DNA of 64,000 bases from Rhodopseudomonas pentothenatexigens (GCF_900218015.1 NZ_UFQQ01000009.1:124001-188000), one strand, 5' to 3'; numbered from the stretch's first letter, positions 44,352 to 52,801 are shown. Translations and numbers: made by a program. The notes: generated by a model not told the origin, from the sequence alone.

Positions 44352-44404
44352 TGTCAGGATCTGCTTACAGATTGCCGCTAGCCCTCTGTCAATTTTTTGT
44401 TACA
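44352..44404 (+). promoter_or_regulatory. crtIB promoter region with two PpsR/CrtJ-type palindromes
   Basis: Two TGT-N12-ACA sites, at 44352-44369 and 44387-44404, have a 17-base gap (35 bases start to start) rather than the 8-base gap seen at the other promoters. They end 9 bases before the crtI ATG. I could not place a convincing -35/-10 pair. The sites overlap any longer N-terminal reading of crtI, which supports the ATG at 44414. Confidence 0.65.
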
Positions 44405-44413
44405 GTGGTACCC

Positions 44414-45949
44414 ATGCTCGATCCTGGCCCCAATCCTGCTCCCCGTCTTCCTCGCGATCATGCCCCGCATGCGGTGGTGATCGGCTCTGGCTTCGGCGGC
44501 TTGGCCGCGGCGGTGCGGCTCGGCGCCAAGGGGTATCGAGTAACCGTCCTGGAAAAGCTCGATAAGGCCGGCGGCCGCGCTTACGTTCATAAGCAGGACG
44601 GCTTCTCGTTCGACGCCGGGCCGACCATCGTCACCGCGCCGTATCTGTTCGAAGAACTGTGGAAGCTGTGCGGCAAGCGGATGTCGGACGACATCACCTT
44701 GAAGCCGATGTCGCCGTTCTATCGCATCCGCTTCGACGACGGCACGCATTTCGATTACTCCGACGATCGCGACGCGGTGCTCGATCAGATCGCGAAGTTC
44801 TGTCCGGACGACGTGCCCGCCTACGACCGCTTCATGGCGGCCTCGCACGAGATCTTCAAAGTCGGCTTCGAGCAGCTTGGCGATCAGCCGTTCAGCCATT
44901 TCACCGACATGCTCAAGATCGCGCCGGCGATGATCAAGCTGGAGAGCTATCGCAGCGTCTACGGCCTGGTTGCCAAGCACTTCAAGGATCCGAAGCTGCG
45001 GCAGGTGTTCAGCTTCCATCCGCTCTTGATCGGCGGCAACCCCTTCATGTCGAGCTCGGTGTACTGCCTGATCACCTATCTCGAAAAGCAGTGGGGCGTG
45101 CATTCGGCGATGGGCGGCACCGGCGCGCTGGTCGCCGGGCTCGTCAAGCTGATCGAAGGCCAGGGCAACGAGATCCGCTATCATCAGGACGTCCGCCAGA
45201 TCCTCGTCGAGAACGGCACCGCCTGCGGCGTCAAGCTCGCCGACGGCGAAGTCATCAAGGCCGATATCGTGGTGTCGAACGCCGATTCGGCCTCGACCTA
45301 TCGCTATCTGCTGCCGCCGGAGACGCGCAAGCGCTGGACCGACGCCAAGATCGAGAAGTCGCGCTACTCGATGAGCCTGTTCGTCTGGTACTTCGGCACC
45401 AAGCGCCGCTACGACGACGTCAAGCACCACACCATTCTGCTCGGGCCGCGCTACAAGGAGCTGATCAGCGACATCTTCAGCCGCAAGGTGGTCGCCGACG
45501 ATTTCAGCCTGTATCTGCATCGCCCGACCGCGACCGATCCGTCGCTCGCGCCTCCCGGTTGCGATACGTTCTACGTGCTGTCACCGGTGCCGAATCTGCT
45601 CGGCGACACCGATTGGCACACGAAGGCCGAGACCTACCGCGCCTCGATCGCCAAGATGCTCGGCGCGACGGTTCTCCCGGATTTGGAAAACCAGATCGCG
45701 ACCTCCAAGATCACGACGCCGCTCGATTTCCAGGACCGCCTGTCGTCGTTTCGCGGCGCGGCTTTCGGTCTGGAGCCTGTGCTGTGGCAGAGCGCCTGGT
45801 TCAGGCCGCACAATCAGAGCGAAGACGTCAAGCGGCTTTATCTCGTCGGTGCCGGAACGCATCCCGGTGCCGGCCTGCCCGGGGTGCTGTCCTCGGCGCG
45901 GGTGCTCGATGCGCTGGTCCCTCCGGCCGACAGTCTGGTGACATCATGA
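44414..45949 (+). CDS. crtI: Phytoene desaturase
   Basis: A 511-residue FAD enzyme that makes neurosporene or lycopene from phytoene at the membrane. The FAD fold is VVIGSGFGGLAAAVRLGAKGYRVTVLEK (about residues 22-49), followed by AGGRAYVHKQDGFSFDAGPTI. The C-terminal bacterial desaturase signature is RLYLVGAGTHPGAGLPGVLSSARV (about 475-498). A start upstream at 44351 is rejected because it lies within the operator sites. It overlaps crtB by four bases (ATGA at 45946-45949). Confidence 0.97.
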   Translation: MLDPGPNPAPRLPRDHAPHAVVIGSGFGGLAAAVRLGAKGYRVTVLEKLDKAGGRAYVHKQDGFSFDAGPTIVTAPYLFEELWKLCGKRMSDDITLKPMSPFYRIRFDDGTHFDYSDDRDAVLDQIAKFCPDDVPAYDRFMAASHEIFKVGFEQLGDQPFSHFTDMLKIAPAMIKLESYRSVYGLVAKHFKDPKLRQVFSFHPLLIGGNPFMSSSVYCLITYLEKQWGVHSAMGGTGALVAGLVKLIEGQGNEIRYHQDVRQILVENGTACGVKLADGEVIKADIVVSNADSASTYRYLLPPETRKRWTDAKIEKSRYSMSLFVWYFGTKRRYDDVKHHTILLGPRYKELISDIFSRKVVADDFSLYLHRPTATDPSLAPPGCDTFYVLSPVPNLLGDTDWHTKAETYRASIAKMLGATVLPDLENQIATSKITTPLDFQDRLSSFRGAAFGLEPVLWQSAWFRPHNQSEDVKRLYLVGAGTHPGAGLPGVLSSARVLDALVPPADSLVTS

Positions 45950-47013
45950 GTCTGCAATCCGATATGTTGGCCCAATCCGACATGCTGGCCTGCCGCGAGA
46001 TGATCAAGGAAGGCTCGCACACCTTCCACGCGGCCTCCAAGGTGCTGCCGCGGAGGATCAGCGATCCGGCAATCGCGCTGTACGCGTTCTGCCGCGTTGC
46101 CGACGATGCGGTCGATCTCGGCCTCGATCGCGCCGCCGCCGTCGAAGTGCTGAAGGACCGGCTCGATCGCGCCTGCCGTGGCGTGCCGCGCGCCTATCCG
46201 TCCGACCGCGCCTTCGCTGATGTGGTGGCGCGGTTTTCGATTCCGCCGGCGATTCCCGAGGCGCTGATCGAGGGCCTGGAGTGGGACGCGCAGGGCCGTC
46301 GCTTCGAAACGCTGTCGGACCTGTATTCGTATTGCGCGCGCGTCGCCGGCACCGTCGGCGTGATGATGACGCTGGTGATGGGTCAGCGCAAACCCGACAT
46401 CGTGGCGCGTGCCTGCGATCTCGGCTGCGCGATGCAGCTCACCAACATCGCCCGCGATATCGGCGAGGATGCGCGCAACGGCCGTATCTACATGCCGCTG
46501 TCGTGGATGCGAGAAGCCGGGCTCGATCCGGAAACCTGGCTCGCCAATCCGCAATTCACGCCGGAGATCGCCGGCATCGTCAAGCGGCTGATCGACACCG
46601 CGGACGCGCTGTACGATCGCGCCACGCTCGGCATCGCCAACCTGCCGCGGTCCTGCCGTCCCGGCATCTTCGCGGCGCGCGCACTGTATGCCGAGATCGG
46701 CCGCGAGGTCGAACGCTCCGGCCTCGACTCGGTGTCGAGCCGCGCGGTGGTCTCGACCGGCCGCAAGCTCGCCGTGCTGGCGCGGCTGCTGGCGTTCCAG
46801 GAAACCGAATGGGCGCCGGCGAAGTATCTCCCGGCCAAGTTCGGCGACATGGAAGAGACCAAGTTTCTGGTCGACGCGGTGATCGCGCATCCGGTGCGCG
46901 AACTGCCGCCGCGCCAGAAGGTCAAGCCGATCGAGCAGAAGGTCGCCTGGCTGGTCGACCTGTTCACCCGCCTCGAACGCCGTGATCAGATGCTGCAACG
47001 CAGTAGGGTGTAG
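45946..47013 (+). CDS. crtB: Phytoene synthase
   Basis: A 355-residue enzyme condensing two geranylgeranyl diphosphates to phytoene. Aspartate-rich motifs are YAFCRVADDAVD (about residues 41-52) and NIARDIGEDARNGRIYMPLSW (about 167-187). The squalene/phytoene synthase signature YCARVAGTVGVMM (about 130) is also present. It is translationally coupled to crtI through the ATGA overlap. A palindromic repeat lies in the gap before hemF. Confidence 0.97.
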   Translation: MSLQSDMLAQSDMLACREMIKEGSHTFHAASKVLPRRISDPAIALYAFCRVADDAVDLGLDRAAAVEVLKDRLDRACRGVPRAYPSDRAFADVVARFSIPPAIPEALIEGLEWDAQGRRFETLSDLYSYCARVAGTVGVMMTLVMGQRKPDIVARACDLGCAMQLTNIARDIGEDARNGRIYMPLSWMREAGLDPETWLANPQFTPEIAGIVKRLIDTADALYDRATLGIANLPRSCRPGIFAARALYAEIGREVERSGLDSVSSRAVVSTGRKLAVLARLLAFQETEWAPAKYLPAKFGDMEETKFLVDAVIAHPVRELPPRQKVKPIEQKVAWLVDLFTRLERRDQMLQRSRV

Positions 47014-47088
47014 TTAGCGGATCTCCGTCTCAATTTCGTCATGGCCGGGCCTGTCCCGGCCATCCGCGGTTGCGCCGACATTTGTGGC

Positions 47089-47228
47089 GCATGGTTCGAG
47101 ACGGCGCTGCGCGCCTCCTCACCATGAGGACATCGCGCGTAGCGACACTCCACGAATCTCAATTGGGCCATCCTCTCGCTTCGACCTCATCCTGAGGAGG
47201 CCGCGTAGCGGCCGTCTCGAAGGATGAG
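47089..47228. repeat. Two palindromic repeats of the CTCATCCTGAGGAG family
   Basis: Two copies in opposite orientation fill the crtB-hemF gap. 47186-47228 is a palindrome from CTCATCCTGAGGAG to CTCGAAGGATGAG with centre CCGCGTAGCGG. 47089-47129 is the variant with CATGGT/ACCATG arms. The same family recurs at 48994, 49097 and 49161. They are intergenic, and no gene is seen in this region apart from the hemF start. Confidence 0.75.
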
Positions 47229-47342
47229 CCGCGCGCTCCCTGAGCGGGCTGCTCCGCTCAAACGCAACTGATTTGCAAAAACTCTCGAAGCCGCCACACT
47301 GGCGTGATACCGATGCTGACCTTCGCGCAACGGATCACGGCC

Positions 47343-48254
47343 ATGACCATCGACACCGACCTCGATCTCACCCCCGCTGCTTCTACTGACAATCCCGTCG
47401 AGGCCCGCCGGGCCCAGGCGCGGGCCTGGTTCGAGGGACTGCGCGACCGAATCTGCGCCGAGATCGAAACGCTGGAGCGAGAGGCGCCGGCCGAGCTGTT
47501 TCCCGGCGAGCCGGCGACGTTCAGCTACAAGCCGTGGCAGCGGAAGACCGGCGCCGGCGGCGGGATCGGCGGCTTTCTGTCGAATGGGCGGTTGTTCGAG
47601 AAGATCGGCATCCACACCTCGTCGGCGAACGGCAAGCTCACGCCGGAGATGGCCAGGAACGTCCCCGGCGACGGCAGCCTCGACTACGTCTCCACCAGCA
47701 TCAGCCTGATCATCCACCCGCGAAGCCCGCGGGTGCCGACCGTGCATATGAACACGCGATTTCTGTCGACGTCGAAAGGCTGGTTCGGCGGCGGCGCCGA
47801 TCTGACGCCGATGCTGCCGGAGCAGCGCAGCCAGGATGCCGAAGACGCGGTGACCTTCCACGCCGCGATGAAGCATGCGTGCGACACGCACGATCCGGCC
47901 TATTACGAGAAGTTCAAGCCCTGGGCGGACACCTACTTCTTCCTGCCGCATCGCGGCGTGGCGCGCGGGGTCGGCGGAATCTTTTTCGACTATCTCAACA
48001 GCGGTGATTTCGATCGCGACTTTGCCTTCACCCGCGATGTCGGCTCGGCGCTGCTCGACGTCTATCCCAGGATCGTGCGCAAGCGCATGATCGAGCCGTG
48101 GACCGACGAGGAGCGGGCGCAGCAACTCGCCTGCCGCGGGCTCTATGTCGAATTCAACCTGCTGTACGATCGCGGCACGATGTTCGGTCTGCAGACCGGC
48201 GGCAACACCGAGACGATCATGAGCTCGATGCCGCCATTGGTGAGCTGGAGCTGA
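47343..48254 (+). CDS. hemF: Oxygen-dependent coproporphyrinogen III oxidase
   Basis: A 303-residue enzyme converting coproporphyrinogen III to protoporphyrinogen IX with O2. HemF hallmarks include HTSSANGKLTPEMARNVPGD (about residues 94-113), PTVHMNTRFLSTSKGWFGGGADLTPMLP (about 132-160), GVGGIFFDYLNSGD and ELFPG near the start. The ATG at 47343 is one of several possible starts (ATG at 47313, GTG at 47304); none has a clear ribosome site. An oxygen-dependent enzyme inside a photosynthesis cluster suits semiaerobic pigment synthesis, with an anaerobic HemN expected elsewhere. Confidence 0.95.
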   Translation: MTIDTDLDLTPAASTDNPVEARRAQARAWFEGLRDRICAEIETLEREAPAELFPGEPATFSYKPWQRKTGAGGGIGGFLSNGRLFEKIGIHTSSANGKLTPEMARNVPGDGSLDYVSTSISLIIHPRSPRVPTVHMNTRFLSTSKGWFGGGADLTPMLPEQRSQDAEDAVTFHAAMKHACDTHDPAYYEKFKPWADTYFFLPHRGVARGVGGIFFDYLNSGDFDRDFAFTRDVGSALLDVYPRIVRKRMIEPWTDEERAQQLACRGLYVEFNLLYDRGTMFGLQTGGNTETIMSSMPPLVSWS

Positions 48255-48312
48255 TCAGGGCCGCGACTGCACGGCCCTGAGCCGGCAGCAGGCGGTTTGG
48301 CGGAGATTGGCG

Positions 48313-48447
48313 ATGGAACAGTACTACGGACTGATCGAACTGGTCGCGGTGTTCGCCTGCCTGGTCGTCGGCTGGCTGGTGCTGGAGCGTCAAGGCAAAC
48401 GCCTCGACCGCGCTCGCGCCGACCGCGACAAGACCGACCCGCGATGA
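48313..48447 (+). CDS. 44-residue single-pass membrane protein (first of an overlapping pair)
   Basis: A small protein MEQYYGLIELVAVFACLVVG followed by WLVLERQGKRLDRARAD and a basic end. One helix (about residues 7-25) is followed by a positively charged cytoplasmic tail, and a GGAGATTGGCG purine run precedes the ATG. Its stop overlaps the next start (ATGA at 48444-48447). The two proteins share the pattern W-x-VLE-x-QG-[KR]-RLDR, so they are paralogues from a tandem duplication. The function is unknown; it follows hemF by 58 bases. Confidence 0.75.
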   Translation: MEQYYGLIELVAVFACLVVGWLVLERQGKRLDRARADRDKTDPR

Positions 48448-48587
48448 ACAGCGACAGCGCCTTCAACTATTTCGAAATCCTGATGCTCGGCATGTTCGTC
48501 GCCGGCTGGGCCGTGCTGGAGTGGCAGGGTAGGCGGCTGGACCGGAAGCGGGAGGCGGAGAAGGGGAAGCAGGAGGAGAGAAGATAA
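48444..48587 (+). CDS. 47-residue single-pass membrane protein (second of an overlapping pair)
   Basis: MNSDSAFNYFEILMLGMFVA then GWAVLEWQGRRLDRKREAEK and a Lys/Glu/Arg-rich end. One helix (about residues 9-25) is followed by a juxtamembrane motif (VLEWQGRRLDR) almost the same as in the preceding protein. The shared bases ATGA couple its translation to the first gene. The tail is more charged and probably helical. The preceding gene follows hemF, so a link to late haem or bacteriochlorophyll enzymes is possible but unproven. Confidence 0.75.
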   Translation: MNSDSAFNYFEILMLGMFVAGWAVLEWQGRRLDRKREAEKGKQEERR

Positions 48588-48666
48588 GGTTTGCGAATGC
48601 GACGATTTTCGTCTCTCATCGCAGGCAGGCTGTAAGGTAGCCGTCATCGAAGGATGAGGCCTGACG

Positions 48667-48969
48667 ATGTCCGAGGGCGCCTTTCTCTACATCGTCCGCT
48701 GCGCCGACAGCAGCCTTTATACCGGCACGACGCGCGGTTCGCTCGACATGAGGATCGCTCAACACAACGACGGGACCTTCGAGGGGTACACTTCGACTCG
48801 GCGTCCCGTGGTACTCGTCTATTCGGAATGGTTCGAACGCATCACCGATGCAATTGCCTGCGAACGCAAGCTGAAGAAGTGGTCGCGTGCCAAGAAGGAG
48901 GCGCTGATCCAGGGGGATATGGATGCCTTGCACGTTCTGTCGAAGCGACGAACGCCTTTCGGCGCATGA
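48667..48969 (+). CDS. GIY-YIG domain protein (UPF0213-like)
   Basis: A 100-residue single-domain GIY-YIG nuclease-like protein. The domain core is FLYIVRCADSSLYTGTTRGSLDMRIAQHNDG, where YIV and YTG replace GIY and YIG and the catalytic Arg is in DMRIAQHN. YTSTRRPVVLVYSEWF and the Glu of AIACERKLKKWSRAKKEALI follow. Such stand-alone domains are widespread and have no clear cellular role. It lies between palindromic repeats in the photosynthesis cluster and is probably unrelated to pigment synthesis. Confidence 0.85.
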   Translation: MSEGAFLYIVRCADSSLYTGTTRGSLDMRIAQHNDGTFEGYTSTRRPVVLVYSEWFERITDAIACERKLKKWSRAKKEALIQGDMDALHVLSKRRTPFGA

Positions 48970-48993
48970 ACATCGCCGACAACAGCCTATGAC

Positions 48994-49202
48994 CTCATCC
49001 TGAGGAGGTCGCGAAGCGACCGTCTCGAAGGATGAGATATGGAGCGCTTCATCGCTTCATTGAAGTGGATTTGGCGGTTTTCAAGGGCAGTGAGTCCTCA
49101 TCCTGAGGAGCCCGGCGAAGCCGGGCGTCTCGAAGGATGAGGGGACGTAAGAGGCTGCGGCGCATGGTTCGAGACGGCGCTACGCGCCTCCTCACCATGA
49201 GG
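48994..49202. repeat. Three more palindromic repeats of the CTCATCCTGAGGAG family
   Basis: Copies at 48994-49036 (centre TCGCGAAGCGA), 49097-49141 (centre CCCGGCGAAGCCGGG) and a variant on the other strand at 49161-49202 (CATGGT/ACCATG arms). They fill most of the gap between the GIY-YIG gene and crtC, and I see no gene there. Arms differ between copies in a way that keeps base pairing. Confidence 0.8.
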
Positions 49203-49296
49203 TCTTGCCTGGGGTGAGTTTCCAGAGGCGCCTTTGATTCCATCAGAATCAGAAGCGCTCCAGGAAACGCATGTGACAATGAGCATCCAGCGCTTA

Positions 49297-50250
49297 CTAC
49301 CTCCGCCGCGGCATCCGGAACGGCAGCATGGCCTGCACCACCGGCATGCGGAAGCGGTCGAGCGACAGGCTTTCGTGCACCAGCGTCACCTTCTCGCCGA
49401 GCAGCGTCGTCTCGACCATCGAGCGGGCATAGAACGGGGTGTCTTCGAGGGTGCGGACCAGCTTGGCGCCGGCCTCGCTACGGGCGCTGCGGTCGACCTT
49501 CCAGCCCGAGCGCGGCAGCGGCAATAGCTGCGGAGGGGTGAATTCCTGCTTGTTGCCGTCGGCGTCGAAGGTGACGGCGAGGTCGACCCGGCTGCCGTCG
49601 CGGCGTTCGGCTTCGTACAGGATCACGGTCTTGTCGCGCATCGCGCCGCGCGCCCATTCCCAATGCCGGAAACCGGTCTCGATCGGCTCGTCGCCGGCGT
49701 TGCTGTCGAGATAGCCTTCGCCCTGCCAGGAGAGATTCGGCCGCCGCAGATCGACTTCGACCCGCGCGCGCGGCGCGATCGGCCACCAGCGGTGATTGCC
49801 CTGCGGGTTGAGGACGAAGAAATCCTTGGTGATCGCGAGCGGCGTCACCCGGACCCGACCTTCAATCCGCCCCGGCACCGGCGCGCCGGTCTCGCGGATG
49901 TTGATCGTCAGCGTCTTGCCGTCCCAGCCGAGATCGCTCGGGCCGATCAGGAACGCGTTGACGTTGCGCGCGACGCGTCCGCGGCCGCGCTCGGTCATGG
50001 TCCAGCGTTTGCCGGCCTCGTGATACAGCGCGACGTTGATGGCGCAATGGTCGAGCGGATCGGCGGGCGTGCGGCGTCGGGCGAACGCGTAGTACGGCGA
50101 GAACACGCTGCCGATGAAGGCGATAATTGTCAGCCCCTCGCGGCCGTCGTCGCTGATCGCGTCGACGTACCACCAGGCGTAGCCGTTGCGCGGAACGTCG
50201 GCGTTGAATCCGGCGCGGCGTTCGTCGGTTTCGTTAGGCCAGGCAATCAT
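49297..50250 (-). CDS. crtC: Hydroxyneurosporene synthase / carotenoid 1,2-hydratase
   Basis: A 317-residue cofactor-independent hydratase adding water to the end of acyclic carotenes such as lycopene. It begins MIAWPNETDERRAGFNADVP, with YAWWYVDAISDDGREGLTIIAFIGSVFSPYYAFA (about residues 26-59) and HCAINVALYHEAGKRWTMTERG. The C-terminal part has the lipocalin-like beta pattern of the family (WQGEGYLDSNAGDEPIETGF). It starts 4 bases after the crtD stop and is co-transcribed from the crtD promoter. A start upstream at 50478 would overlap crtD and is rejected. Confidence 0.94.
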   Translation of the reverse strand: MIAWPNETDERRAGFNADVPRNGYAWWYVDAISDDGREGLTIIAFIGSVFSPYYAFARRRTPADPLDHCAINVALYHEAGKRWTMTERGRGRVARNVNAFLIGPSDLGWDGKTLTINIRETGAPVPGRIEGRVRVTPLAITKDFFVLNPQGNHRWWPIAPRARVEVDLRRPNLSWQGEGYLDSNAGDEPIETGFRHWEWARGAMRDKTVILYEAERRDGSRVDLAVTFDADGNKQEFTPPQLLPLPRSGWKVDRSARSEAGAKLVRTLEDTPFYARSMVETTLLGEKVTLVHESLSLDRFRMPVVQAMLPFRMPRRR

Positions 50251-50254
50251 AGGC

Positions 50255-51814
50255 TCACGTCGTCTTGGATGAGGCGGGGCGAAGCGCAGGCTTCGGCCCT
50301 GCAGGGTTGGAGTCGAGGTCGGCGAGCAGGGTCGCCGCCGCGGCGCGGCCCGACAAAGCGGCCATCGGCACGCCGGGACCCGGATGGGTGCTGCCGCCCG
50401 CCAGATACAGACCGGGGATCTTCGTACGCGCTCCGGGACGTTCGAACGAGGCACTCCAGCCGTGCGAGGTGCGACCATACAGCGCGCCGCCGGTCGCCGG
50501 GAACAGCCGGTCGAAATCCGCCGGGGTCGTCACCTGTGCCTTGCGCGGATCGACGTCGATCCGCAGCCCGCAGCGCTGCAGCACGCCGAACGCGCGCGCG
50601 GCAGCGCTGGCGATTTCGTCCTGACCGAAAGCCTTCTTGTCGCCGACCGGCGGCGCGTTGATCAGCACCAGCAATTCTTCCTCGCCGGTTGCGCCGAGAC
50701 GAGCCTCGTCGTCGATGCGGTCCTGCGCGCAGACATACACCGTCGGTTCGCTCGGCACCTCGCCGCGGCCGAAGATCTCGGCGAACTCCCGTGGATAATC
50801 CCGCGAGAAGAACACCGAATGCCGGCTCAGCGGAAACCCTTCGGTCTTGGCCACCATGCTCCAGGTGATCGCCGACAGCGAACGCAGCCGGGGTGCCAGC
50901 GGCGCCGCCGCCGTGCGCACCGCCTCGCCGAACAGTCCGGCCGGCAGTGCACCGACGTCGGCGTTGACGATCACCGAGTGCGCTTCGATCCGCTCGCCGT
51001 TCTCCAGAATCACGCCGGCGGCGCGTCCGCCGGAGACCATCACCTCGCGCACGCTTTGATCGTAGCGAATCGTCGCGCCGAACGTCGTTGCGCAATCGGC
51101 GAGGGCCCGCGCCAGCGCGTGCATGCCGCCTTCGATGATCCAGACGCCCTCGTGTTCGACATGCGCGACCAGCATCAGGGTGGCTGGCGCATCGAATGGC
51201 GACGAGCCGCAATAGGTCGCATAGCGGCCGAACAGTTGCCGCATCCGGGGATCGTGGAAGTAATCGCCGAGCGCCTTCCACATCGTGGTGAACGGGCGGA
51301 TCTTGCGAAGTTCGAGCAGCCCGCCGAGACCGCCGGCGGTCGCGAGCCTCGGCAGGCTCGGGGCGGTGACGCGGAGGAACGGCTTTTCCAGGATCTCGTA
51401 GATCCGCCGGCTGTCGGCGCAGAATTGCCGGTAGCGCTTCGCTTCCGCCGCGCCGGCGAACGCGCCGATCGCGTCAGCCGATCGCGCCTCGTCGGCAAAC
51501 AGATCGAGGTGCTGGGTGTCATCCCAGGCGTGGCGGGCCAGCACCGACAAAGGTCGTAGGCGCACATATTCGGAGAAGTTCAGGCCGATGCCCGAGAACA
51601 GCTCTTCGAACACCCAGCGCATCGTGAACACGGTCGGGCCGCTGTCGATCCGCGACGAGCCGATCGCGACTTCGCGCATTTTGCCGCCAGGGGCGGATGC
51701 GCGTTCGAGCACCGTCACGTCGAAACCGCGGGCGGCCAGCGACAGCGCAGACGTCAGTCCCGCGACGCCTGCGCCGATCACCACGACGCGATTCCTCGCG
51801 GTCTGATCCCGCAT
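50255..51814 (-). CDS. crtD: Methoxyneurosporene/hydroxycarotenoid dehydrogenase (C-3,4 desaturase)
   Basis: A 519-residue FAD desaturase related to CrtI. The FAD fold is VVVIGAGVAGLTSALSLAARGFDVTVLER (about residues 10-38), followed by PGGKMREV. The C-terminal signature is GLYLAGGSTHPGPGVPMAALSGR (about 473-495). It introduces the C-3,4 double bond in hydroxylated or methoxylated carotenoids. The ATG at 51814 is preferred to a GTG at 51826. Its promoter is the divergent region with crtE, where a minus-strand TATTAT (51869-51874) lies inside a PpsR-type site. Confidence 0.95.
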   Translation of the reverse strand: MRDQTARNRVVVIGAGVAGLTSALSLAARGFDVTVLERASAPGGKMREVAIGSSRIDSGPTVFTMRWVFEELFSGIGLNFSEYVRLRPLSVLARHAWDDTQHLDLFADEARSADAIGAFAGAAEAKRYRQFCADSRRIYEILEKPFLRVTAPSLPRLATAGGLGGLLELRKIRPFTTMWKALGDYFHDPRMRQLFGRYATYCGSSPFDAPATLMLVAHVEHEGVWIIEGGMHALARALADCATTFGATIRYDQSVREVMVSGGRAAGVILENGERIEAHSVIVNADVGALPAGLFGEAVRTAAAPLAPRLRSLSAITWSMVAKTEGFPLSRHSVFFSRDYPREFAEIFGRGEVPSEPTVYVCAQDRIDDEARLGATGEEELLVLINAPPVGDKKAFGQDEIASAAARAFGVLQRCGLRIDVDPRKAQVTTPADFDRLFPATGGALYGRTSHGWSASFERPGARTKIPGLYLAGGSTHPGPGVPMAALSGRAAAATLLADLDSNPAGPKPALRPASSKTT

Positions 51815-51863
51815 CCGTTTTCTCACTCCGGCCTAGCTGTCTTTGAGCCATATCATTGACAGG

Positions 51864-51907
51864 TGTCCATAATAACTTACAGTTTCGCATGACAAGTTAA
51901 ATTGACA
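51864..51907. promoter_or_regulatory. Divergent crtD/crtE promoter with paired PpsR/CrtJ-type palindromes
   Basis: Site 1, TGT-N12-ACA, is at 51864-51881. Site 2, TGA-N12-ACA (one mismatch), is at 51890-51907, 8 bases on. For crtE a TTGACA (51856-51861) and TACAGT (51878-51883) with 16-base spacing flank site 1. For crtD, TATTAT (51869-51874, minus) is in site 1 and TTGTCA overlaps site 2. One bound complex could silence both directions. Confidence 0.72.
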
Positions 51908-51934
51908 CTTGTGCCTCAGCGCGGGAGTGTGGCC

Positions 51935-52801
51935 ATGGATGTGACCAATCGGATCGAGCGTGCTTTGACGGATGCGCTCAATCAGGCCGACATGGCCGGA
52001 TGCCCGCCGCGGCTGGCAGTGGCGATGCGCAGCGCGGTGTTCCCGCGCGGGGCGCGCGTTCGTCCGCGACTGTGCCACAGCGTGGCCCTTGCCTGCGGCG
52101 AAGACAATCCGGGCATTACCGAAGCTGCCGGCGCTGCGCTCGAACTGATGCATTGTGCTTCGCTGATCCATGACGACCTGCCGTGCTTCGACGGTGCCGA
52201 CCTGCGCCGTGGTCGCCCCTCGGTGCACAAGGCGTTCGGCGAACCGCTCGCGGTTCTCGCCGGTGACGCCATGATCGTGCTGGCGTTCCAGACCATCGCC
52301 CGGGCCGAAGGTCCAGCGGACCGCCTGTTGAAGCTGACACAGCTGATCGGCAGCGCGGTCGGCGTGCCGTTCGGCATCGTTGCGGGCCAAGCCTGGGAAT
52401 GCGAGTCGGAGATCAATCTCGCGCATTATCACCGCTCCAAGACCGGCGCGCTGTTCGTCGCCGCCACCGCGATGGGCGCGGCTTCCGCCGGCGCCGATCC
52501 GGAGCCCTGGCGGATGGTGGGCGAGAAGATCGGCGAGGCTTATCAGGTTGCCGACGACCTGCGTGACGCCGCTGCCGACGTCGAAGAGATCGGCAAGCCG
52601 GTGGGCCAGGACATCGCCCACGATCGCCCCAGTGCGGTGCGCGAGATGGGCATCGACGGCGCGATTTACCACTTGAAGTCGCTGGTGCGCGGCGCCGTCG
52701 AAGCGATGCCGGACTGCACCAACGGCAACGAGCTGCGGTCGCTGATCATGTCGGAAGCGACCCGCCTGGTGCCGGCGAAGCTGGCCGCGACCGCGGCCTG
52801 A
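51935..52801 (+). CDS. crtE: Geranylgeranyl diphosphate synthase
   Basis: A 288-residue trans-prenyltransferase making the C20 precursor of carotenoids and of the bacteriochlorophyll tail. The first Asp-rich motif is LIHDDLPCFDGADLRRGRPSVH (about residues 75-96) and the second YQVADDLRDAAAD (about 200-212). KTGALFVAATAMGA lies between them. The ATG at 51935, with GGGAG upstream, is used. The reading from a TTG at 51902 starts inside the operator. crtF follows after about 48 bases. Confidence 0.95.
   Translation: MDVTNRIERALTDALNQADMAGCPPRLAVAMRSAVFPRGARVRPRLCHSVALACGEDNPGITEAAGAALELMHCASLIHDDLPCFDGADLRRGRPSVHKAFGEPLAVLAGDAMIVLAFQTIARAEGPADRLLKLTQLIGSAVGVPFGIVAGQAWECESEINLAHYHRSKTGALFVAATAMGAASAGADPEPWRMVGEKIGEAYQVADDLRDAAADVEEIGKPVGQDIAHDRPSAVREMGIDGAIYHLKSLVRGAVEAMPDCTNGNELRSLIMSEATRLVPAKLAATAA

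Noticed and set aside
44351-44413. Longer N-terminus for CrtI
   Set aside because: It would place coding sequence over two perfect PpsR-type sites, and the family begins near the ATG at 44414.
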